Assembly: GCA_025963955.1 (NCBI GenBank)
Contig: JAOPZU010000214.1
Span: 1 to 19,163 of the forward strand
Length of the DNA: 19,163 nt
Source: Solirubrobacterales bacterium
Lineage (GTDB): Bacteria > Actinomycetota > Thermoleophilia > Solirubrobacterales > Solirubrobacteraceae
Reading direction: 5' to 3'
The translations under genes and the position numbers were made by a program. Position 1 is the first letter of the stretch. Each line of letters starts with the position of its first letter. Below are positions 14,891 through 19,163 of this stretch, piece by piece. The notes under the pieces are model-generated. The model made no database searches. It had not been told where the DNA came from and saw only the letters and a list, made by a program, of their open reading frames with translations.

Positions 14891-15814
14891 TTACGAGGCG
14901 TTGACGATGGCAACGAACGCACGGTTCACGTCGTGCGCGACGAACCCGACACGGCACTCCCACAGCGACGCGACCTTGTTCTGCTGCCACAGCCGGTGGT
15001 CGGTGCCACCGACGTTGACCGTCGCCTGGTCGGAGAACTTCACCCGGATGTCGTTGCGGACAGCCATCAGCGACTGATCGAAGTCGCCGACGATGCCGAT
15101 GACCCGGCCCGCGCCAGCGGTACCCGCCACGGACTGAAGGTTCGTGGTGGACGTGATGTTCATCCCGTACAGGGTCGCCGGAGCGGCCTGGAAGCCGTCC
15201 GTGTACAGCGGGCGGCCGAAACCGTCCCGGGCAGCGCGAAGCGTCGACTGGGCATCGGCCGCAAGGATCAGGCCGTTCGGGTTGTAGCCGTTGCGGGAGA
15301 TCGTCTCCATCGCTGACGAGACGGCCAGGGCCATCGCGTCCTGCTTCGTCTGGTCGTACTCGACCGTGGACGTCGTAGACGCCAGCGTCGAGTTGAACTG
15401 CGACGTGATCGCACCGTTGCGGTCGCGGCCGAGGGCGTGCTGATCGATGAGCTCGGCGAACGCCGCGCGCACATCCTGGTTGACCAGGACCGTCGGGTCC
15501 GTCTGCGCGTCCTCGATCAGTTCCTCGGTGTACATGATCGTGGAGGCGATCTTCTTGATGTCGACCGTGACGGTGCTGTACTCGGCACCGGTCGCGGGCT
15601 TGTCGGCACCCTCGGCCACGAAGCTCGCGGTCGGCCGGCCGACGTACTCGGTGAGCACCTGGCGCTTGCCGGTGACTCGACGCATCCTTGCGAGCTGGGC
15701 GACCGCGGACTGCCGGTCGATGCCACGCTGGAAGACGTTCTGAACGAACTGATCCGGGACGAGGTACCCGCCGGAGGCAGGCGTGCCGGACAGCAGGGGG
15801 ATTGCATTGGCGAT
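14891..15814 (-). CDS. Major capsid protein (HK97 fold)
   Basis: The frame ends with TAA at 14891 and can be read as 307 aa from position 15814. Its start NAIPLLSGTPASGGYLVP, the following helix (FVQNVFQRGIDRQSAVAQLA), then VAEGADKPATGAEYSTVTVD and IASTIMYTEELIEDAQ are typical of HK97-fold capsid proteins: N-terminal segment, E-loop region, spine helix. It follows scaffold and portal. The first in-frame ATG (15685) would delete the conserved 43 N-terminal residues, so it is unlikely. No ATG, GTG or TTG lies between those residues and the in-frame TGA at 15818. The options are initiation at ATC 15814, initiation at the out-of-frame ATG 15821 followed by a shift, or a one-base sequence error. 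I annotate ATC, with a GGGTGAT-type Shine-Dalgarno 9 nt or less upstream. The start is uncertain; the product is not. Confidence 0.85.
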   Translation of the reverse strand: MANAIPLLSGTPASGGYLVPDQFVQNVFQRGIDRQSAVAQLARMRRVTGKRQVLTEYVGRPTASFVAEGADKPATGAEYSTVTVDIKKIASTIMYTEELIEDAQTDPTVLVNQDVRAAFAELIDQHALGRDRNGAITSQFNSTLASTTSTVEYDQTKQDAMALAVSSAMETISRNGYNPNGLILAADAQSTLRAARDGFGRPLYTDGFQAAPATLYGMNITSTTNLQSVAGTAGAGRVIGIVGDFDQSLMAVRNDIRVKFSDQATVNVGGTDHRLWQQNKVASLWECRVGFVAHDVNRAFVAIVNAS

Positions 15815-15823
15815 AAGTCATCA

Positions 15824-15852
15824 CCCTTTCTGTTGATCTGATGGAGAAAGGG
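15824..15852 (-). promoter_or_regulatory. Hairpin sequestering the capsid Shine-Dalgarno sequence
   Basis: In the capsid leader, CCCTTTCT (15852-15845) is a perfect 8-bp complement of AGAAAGGG (15831-15824) across a 13-nt loop, extended by one G-U pair. The 3' arm is the ribosome-binding sequence, so folding would hide it. The capsid gene is normally the most heavily translated head gene, so a conditional structure there suggests timing or dosage control. Confidence 0.6.
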
Positions 15853-15853
15853 C

Positions 15854-15874
15854 TACTCAGATGACGCTCTGAGA
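15854..15874 (-). repeat. Leader stem-loop repeat, copy in the capsid leader
   Basis: A 21-nt element differing from the copy before the scaffold gene (16547-16567) at one base. It contains CTCAGA / TCTGAG, a 6-bp stem with the 6-nt loop GCGTCA in the transcript. The single difference lies in the loop and the stem is intact in both. It sits between the scaffold stop and the Shine-Dalgarno hairpin of the capsid gene. Confidence 0.7.
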
Positions 15875-15912
15875 CGCGAGGTGCCCTGTGATTACGACGG
15901 TGCGGCGCGACG

Positions 15913-15927
15913 CTCGAGTTACTCGAG
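15913..15927. repeat. Palindrome pair flanking the scaffold stop codon
   Basis: CTCGAG-TAA-CTCGAG on the coding strand: two identical 6-bp palindromes on either side of the scaffold TAA, able to fold as a 6-bp stem with the stop codon as the loop. It begins the roughly 100-nt scaffold-capsid intergenic leader, which holds no further gene. The role is unknown; a tight triloop may be unfavourable. Confidence 0.4.
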
Positions 15928-16536
15928 GTCCCGCCACTGGTTGCTGAACTTCGCCAGCTCCGACGCGATCGAGGCCGCCTCGGCTTCCTGCTGGTTGAAC
16001 TCACCGGGCTGCCGCCTGGCGGCAGGGTCGGTGGTTCGACCGTTCTCCAGCACGCGGCCGGGAAGATTGGGTCCTTCGTCTTTCAGAAGGCGCGGCTTGG
16101 CCTTGGCGAGCTTCTTGACCGCCCGCTCGGCCTGATCCGGGTCTTCGATGTCGTCCAAGTTGACGATCTCGGGGAACCGTGTGGCGTCCGAAGGGTCGTC
16201 GAAGCCGGCCTTACTCGCGGCGGCCAGCACAAGCGACTTGCGCGTCTCGCGCTGCACGCGGGAGTCGGCCTCTTCGGCGCGACGCTCAGCGTCCGCGATG
16301 CGCTTCTCTAGGGCCTCAGCACGCTTGCGTTCACGCTCGAGCTCGGGAAGTCCGGCCTGGTCGCGCTCTTCGAGTCGAGCGACAAGCTCATCCATCTGCT
16401 TCTGCAGCGTGGCGGCCTTGTCAGCAGCTTCTTTGGCCTTCTTGTTGGCCTGGGCGAACCGCTCGTACGGCACGCGCTGCTCTTCGCCGGACTCCTGCTC
16501 GTTCGCAGGGTCAAGCACTTCGGTCTGATCGGACAT
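15919..16536 (-). CDS. Capsid scaffolding protein
   Basis: A 205-aa, strongly charged protein between portal and capsid genes. Residues about 25-115 form a long coiled coil (YERFAQANKKAKEAADKAAT, MDELVARLEERDQ, ADAERRAEEADSRVQRE), followed by a helical segment (KSLVLAAASKAGFDDPSDAT) and a basic C-terminal region (KKLAKAKPRLLKDEG) with a final helix. This is the usual design of phage scaffolds of the gp20/GPO class without a protease: a coiled-coil core plus a C-terminal capsid-binding end. ATG 16536 has GGAG 5 nt upstream. It would guide procapsid assembly and leave before DNA packaging. No protease domain is visible in it or beside it. Confidence 0.85.
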   Translation of the reverse strand: MSDQTEVLDPANEQESGEEQRVPYERFAQANKKAKEAADKAATLQKQMDELVARLEERDQAGLPELERERKRAEALEKRIADAERRAEEADSRVQRETRKSLVLAAASKAGFDDPSDATRFPEIVNLDDIEDPDQAERAVKKLAKAKPRLLKDEGPNLPGRVLENGRTTDPAARRQPGEFNQQEAEAASIASELAKFSNQWRDLE

Positions 16537-16546
16537 TGGTTCTCCG

Positions 16547-16567
16547 TACTCAGATCACGCTCTGAGA
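16547..16567 (-). repeat. Leader stem-loop repeat, copy before the scaffold gene
   Basis: The partner of the element at 15854-15874. In the transcript it forms CTCAGA-GCGTGA-TCTGAG and ends 2 nt before the scaffold Shine-Dalgarno (GGAG), so the folded element would sit directly against the ribosome-binding site. Similarity continues for about 5 nt on the 5' side of the mRNA element (TCGC shared). Confidence 0.7.
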
Positions 16568-16580
16568 GGCGATGTGGAGG

Positions 16581-16623
16581 CCCGCACATCCCTGCGGGTA
16601 GGGCTTGCCGCCGGAAGGGCGGC
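16581..16623 (-). terminator. Tandem hairpins after the portal stop codon
   Basis: Two perfect 6-bp GC-rich stem-loops lie in the 95-nt portal-scaffold gap: GCCGCC-CTTCC-GGCGGC (16623-16607) starting 8 nt after the portal stop, and CCCGCA-GGGATG-TGCGGG (16598-16581). Neither is followed by a U-run. They may partly terminate transcription, block 3'-5' decay of the upstream message, or separate portal translation from the higher output needed for scaffold and capsid. No -10/-35 promoter could be recognised in the gap. Confidence 0.5.
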
Positions 16624-16631
16624 GAAGATGG

Positions 16632-17975
16632 TCAGCCAGCGGCAGGTGGCGCCGTGGGGGCGGCCGGGTTGACCTGCTGGCCGTCGGCGTTCTCCGAGAG
16701 CACCTGGTTGTCGCGGTGGAAGTCCAGCGGCGCCTGGTTGTTCACCGCCATCGTCAACTGGTCTGCAACGGGGTCCTCAACCGGCGGCAGGTTCAGGATG
16801 CGCCGCGCCTCGTTGCGAGTCAGCAGCCCCGCCTCGACCTGAAGCTTCAGCGACGTCGCGAGTTCCACCGGGTCACCCTTGAGCTTTTCGGTGAGGTCAA
16901 ACGCCACGAACCGGTCAAGCCACGCTGGCTCAGGGTCAAGAAGCTGCGTCTGAAACGTCTGCTCGATCAGCGCCAACCACGGCGGCAACACGTCCCGGTA
17001 CAGCGACCGCAGCAGCTCCGACACATTCGAGAACGTGCCGTGCGTCAGGTCGTTCATCAGCGGGCCTGTGAGGTCGTACACCGCACCGATCTCTTCGCGG
17101 TTGTGACGACGCTGGTCGATCAGTGCGACCTCAACCGGGGACAGCGACAAGGGCTGAACCTTGACGTTCGAGCCCATGAAGAACGTCTTGCCAGAGTTGT
17201 CCGGCCCCTTGTGCATCGCCTCGACGCGATCCCGCGCAAACTCAAGCTGCGCGATGTCAGCCTTCTCCTGGGCGACGGTCACCGCAAGCGACGGACGCGA
17301 CCCGTTCTTTGACAGAGCGATCTGGTGACGGGTGAGCGCGTCATCCAAGCGGATCGTCACACCAAGCTTCTCAAGCGGGCTCGTGCCGATCTCGCCGCCT
17401 TCCGGGCCGGGCCACGCGAAGTGAAGGGTGTCCTCGACCTTGATGTACCGCTGGTGGCCCTGGAACTGGGTGGTTGACCACCACTCGATCCGGCCACCGA
17501 CCTCGCCGTAGGCCGACATCTGCGCCCAATCCAGCGGCCACAGCATGCTCGGGGTCGCCGAACGGTCCGGCGGCCGCACCTTCGCGACCACGGCATTGCC
17601 GTGGACCAGCAGCGACGTCGCGATGTGCGTCAGCAGGTGCGGGGTGCCCCAGCGGGGCAGCGGACGGCGTAGTAACGACTCAAGCGAGTCGCCCTGCACC
17701 ATCTCCCGGGCACCATCATCAAGGTGACGGTACCCGTCAAACGGCAGCGTCGCGATCCGGCGGGCGAGCTTGTCGACGACGCCGGCGATGACCGGCTGGG
17801 TGCGGTAAATCTGCTGAAACGACCGCAGGAACTCGTCGTTGCCGTACCGCTCGCCGTCCGACCACATCGGAGGGAACGAAGACGGCAGAAACGACCCGTA
17901 CCAGCCCGCGTTCTGGCCGGATGACGGACCTGTTGTCTGCAACAGACGGCCATCGGCCGTCTCCAGCGTCGTCAT
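16632..17975 (-). CDS. Portal protein (HK97-type, Phage_portal family)
   Basis: A 447-aa protein with the course of the Phage_portal family: QPVIAGVVDKLARRIATLPF near residue 60, HGNAVVAKVRPPD at 125-137, PLDWAQMSAY near 147, GTSPLEKLG at 197-205, and the wing/stem signature LIDQRRHNREEIGAVYDLTG at about 285-304. The last 60 residues hold EARRILNLPPVEDPVADQL and a Pro/Ala-rich tail. It forms the dodecameric ring at the capsid vertex through which DNA is packaged and ejected. The ATG overlaps the stop of the 73-aa gene (ATGA). Length is normal, and the clip and stem segments are intact. Confidence 0.92.
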   Translation of the reverse strand: MTTLETADGRLLQTTGPSSGQNAGWYGSFLPSSFPPMWSDGERYGNDEFLRSFQQIYRTQPVIAGVVDKLARRIATLPFDGYRHLDDGAREMVQGDSLESLLRRPLPRWGTPHLLTHIATSLLVHGNAVVAKVRPPDRSATPSMLWPLDWAQMSAYGEVGGRIEWWSTTQFQGHQRYIKVEDTLHFAWPGPEGGEIGTSPLEKLGVTIRLDDALTRHQIALSKNGSRPSLAVTVAQEKADIAQLEFARDRVEAMHKGPDNSGKTFFMGSNVKVQPLSLSPVEVALIDQRRHNREEIGAVYDLTGPLMNDLTHGTFSNVSELLRSLYRDVLPPWLALIEQTFQTQLLDPEPAWLDRFVAFDLTEKLKGDPVELATSLKLQVEAGLLTRNEARRILNLPPVEDPVADQLTMAVNNQAPLDFHRDNQVLSENADGQQVNPAAPTAPPAAG

Positions 17976-18193
17976 TCGATCCCGCCGTCAACGATCTGGA
18001 TGAACAGCACGCGCTCTTTCGGGACCGCGATCTGGCCGTTCAGCACGTCGTTCGACGTCTCACCCAGCGCGATCACGTCACGCAGCACGATGCAGTCGTC
18101 GTGAACGGCGACCTTCAGACCCTTCAGAGACGGTCCGTTGTGCGTCATGTGCAGCACCACCGTTTCTAGGGTCAGGGCGTCTAGCCAGGTCAC
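17972..18193 (-). CDS. Small beta-rich protein between terminase and portal, possibly Sm-like
   Basis: A 73-aa protein with a GTG start overlapping the terminase stop (GTGA) and a stop overlapping the portal ATG (ATGA). The sequence alternates hydrophobic strands (ETVVLHMTHNG, KGLKVAVHDDCIVL, QIAVPKERVLFIQIVDGG). The layout 'strand - NG.SLKG - strand - DDCIVL - ... - VP.ERVLFIQ' recalls the five-strand Sm/Hfq-type barrel, where the last strand pair carries the oligomer contacts. This is a pattern judgement only. Small proteins of unknown function at this position occur in several actinobacterial phages. It could be a packaging accessory or an RNA-binding regulator. Confidence 0.65.
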   Translation of the reverse strand: MTWLDALTLETVVLHMTHNGPSLKGLKVAVHDDCIVLRDVIALGETSNDVLNGQIAVPKERVLFIQIVDGGIE

Positions 18194-19163
18194 GAGAACA
18201 CCTCGAAGTAGAAAGCGGGGGCCTCTTCACCCCCCCGGTCAAGTCCCCACAGCGCGAGGGTGCAGGCGACCAGCGGCGAGATGTCGACCTGCGACGAGCG
18301 CCGCGACCATCCCCACGCTTCGCCGAGCTGCCGCTTCGCGGCGCCGCGGACAGCCGCCGTGAGCTCCGGTTGGCCCAGGTGCCGCAGGTCCCGGTCGTTG
18401 ACGGCGTCAGCGAGCCGGCCGCACGCTTCCGCGTGCTCGTTCGCGGACGTCGTGCGAACCTCGACGCCGGCATCCTCAAGCTGCTTCACGAACACCATCG
18501 CCGGTGACCGCTGGTCGCACACGACCGCAACCGGGTCGTGGTCCTCGATCAACTGGAGCAGCCGGTCAACAAGCCACCTGGTGCCGGTCAGCGTGTCGGG
18601 GCCCGGGGCTTTCGACGCAGGCAGCCGCTCGATGTGCGGGATGCCGTCATCACGCAGCCCGGCGGCGCAGATCGAAGCCGACGACCGGTCCGGAGACACG
18701 TCGAACGCCAGGCACAAGCCCGACGCGATCGATGACCCCGCGTCAGTGGCTGCCTTCCATGCCTCAAGGTCCAAGGCGGCGCGGTCATCCGCGGCGGTCG
18801 GCCAATCCCCCACGCCCATTCGCTCAACCGCGAACTCGCGGCGAGCAAGAGCGTCCCGCTCCGCCGCGACATGCCGCGAACTGATCCGGATGCCCATCCC
18901 CGGGTTCGCCATCGCCCACAACTCAGGATCAGACAGATCGTCATCCGACACGCCGTCAGGGCTGTCGCCCGGCGCCGACCACTCCATGAACGCAAGACGA
19001 TCCGCCGACTTCCCGGACAGCGCCCGCTCGCGCACCCGGCCGAAGTAATGCCCGTCGACGTGCTTCTGCTGATCGACCGCAGAGCCCGCATACCAAAGCT
19101 GCGGGTTACCGACCATCGACCGCGCCGACATCATCGGCACCAGCGTGCCCATGATCGACGGCG
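18190..19163 (-). CDS. Terminase large subunit, C-terminal part (cut by window edge)
   Basis: The frame stays open to the right edge. An internal ATG at 19152 is followed by GTLVPMMSARSMVGNPQLWY, but that region corresponds to the end of the ATPase domain (sensor/coupling segment after Walker B), so the true start lies outside. Counting from that ATG, the nuclease half holds acidic residues in the usual RNase H-like places: Asp151 in LCLAFDVSPDRSS, Asp213 in VAVVCDQRSPA and Asp290 in SQVDISPLVACTLALWG. It cuts concatemeric DNA and, with the missing ATPase half, pumps it into the head through the portal encoded downstream. The PQLWYAGSAVDQ stretch is familiar from actinobacterial phage terminases. 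The packaging mode cannot be read from this part. Confidence 0.92.
   Translation of the reverse strand, partial: PSIMGTLVPMMSARSMVGNPQLWYAGSAVDQQKHVDGHYFGRVRERALSGKSADRLAFMEWSAPGDSPDGVSDDDLSDPELWAMANPGMGIRISSRHVAAERDALARREFAVERMGVGDWPTAADDRAALDLEAWKAATDAGSSIASGLCLAFDVSPDRSSASICAAGLRDDGIPHIERLPASKAPGPDTLTGTRWLVDRLLQLIEDHDPVAVVCDQRSPAMVFVKQLEDAGVEVRTTSANEHAEACGRLADAVNDRDLRHLGQPELTAAVRGAAKRQLGEAWGWSRRSSQVDISPLVACTLALWGLDRGGEEAPAFYFEVFS

Noticed and set aside
15685..15687. Capsid start at the first in-frame ATG (codon ending at 15685).
   Set aside because: It would remove 43 residues containing the conserved SGTPASGGYLVP segment and the following helix, which are needed for an HK97-type capsid N-terminus.
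14682..16004. A 440-codon open frame across the capsid gene.
   Set aside because: Only its last 64 codons (from ATG 14876) look like a real protein with its own ribosome-binding site. The upstream part is an Arg-rich shadow of the capsid gene, although its ATG at 15821 matters to the capsid start question.
1..19163. tRNA genes, CRISPR arrays, insertion sequences, integrase or attachment sites.
   Set aside because: No cloverleaf-like segments, regularly spaced repeats, transposase-like frames or recombinase motifs were seen, so prophage versus free phage stays undecided.

Overview
The window is the virion-structural half of a tailed-phage genome (free phage or prophage). All 22 genes lie on the minus strand, so transcription runs from high to low coordinates. 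The DNA is GC-rich with strong G/C preference at third codon positions and many GTG starts. The terminase and portal read like those of actinobacterial phages, so an actinobacterium or another high-GC Gram-positive host is my inference, not a proof. A tail sheath gene followed by a tube gene shows a contractile tail (myovirus morphology). I saw no tRNA, rRNA, CRISPR array, integrase, attachment site or lysogeny gene.

Order of transcription. DNA packaging and head: large terminase (cut by the right edge), a 73-residue small protein, HK97-type portal, coiled-coil scaffold, major capsid protein and a 64-residue charged protein. A surface-protein cassette follows: three short proteins sharing one beta-rich domain (145, 174 and 98 aa), a 61-aa protein sharing the N-terminal motif of the 174-aa one, a 1022-aa beta-helix spike with an Mtd-like N-terminus, and a 53-aa ORF. 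Neck: head-tail adaptor, virion-morphogenesis protein, tail-terminator-like protein and a 63-aa protein. Tail: sheath, tube, assembly chaperone with a programmed -1 frameshift, tape measure, tail-initiator-like protein, LysM mini-protein, and a 670-aa hub carrying two predicted cell-wall-degrading domains. The start of one further probable baseplate gene is cut by the left edge.

Most genes touch or overlap by 1 to 14 nt (GTGA, ATGA, TGATG and TAATG junctions), which suggests a polycistronic, translationally coupled unit. The exceptions are the leaders of the scaffold and capsid genes. Both carry a nearly identical 21-nt stem-loop. The capsid leader has a second hairpin that pairs with its Shine-Dalgarno sequence, and the capsid frame has no ATG, GTG or TTG at its natural N-terminus. 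These leaders, the spike cassette inside the head module and the dual-lysin hub are the most unusual parts.
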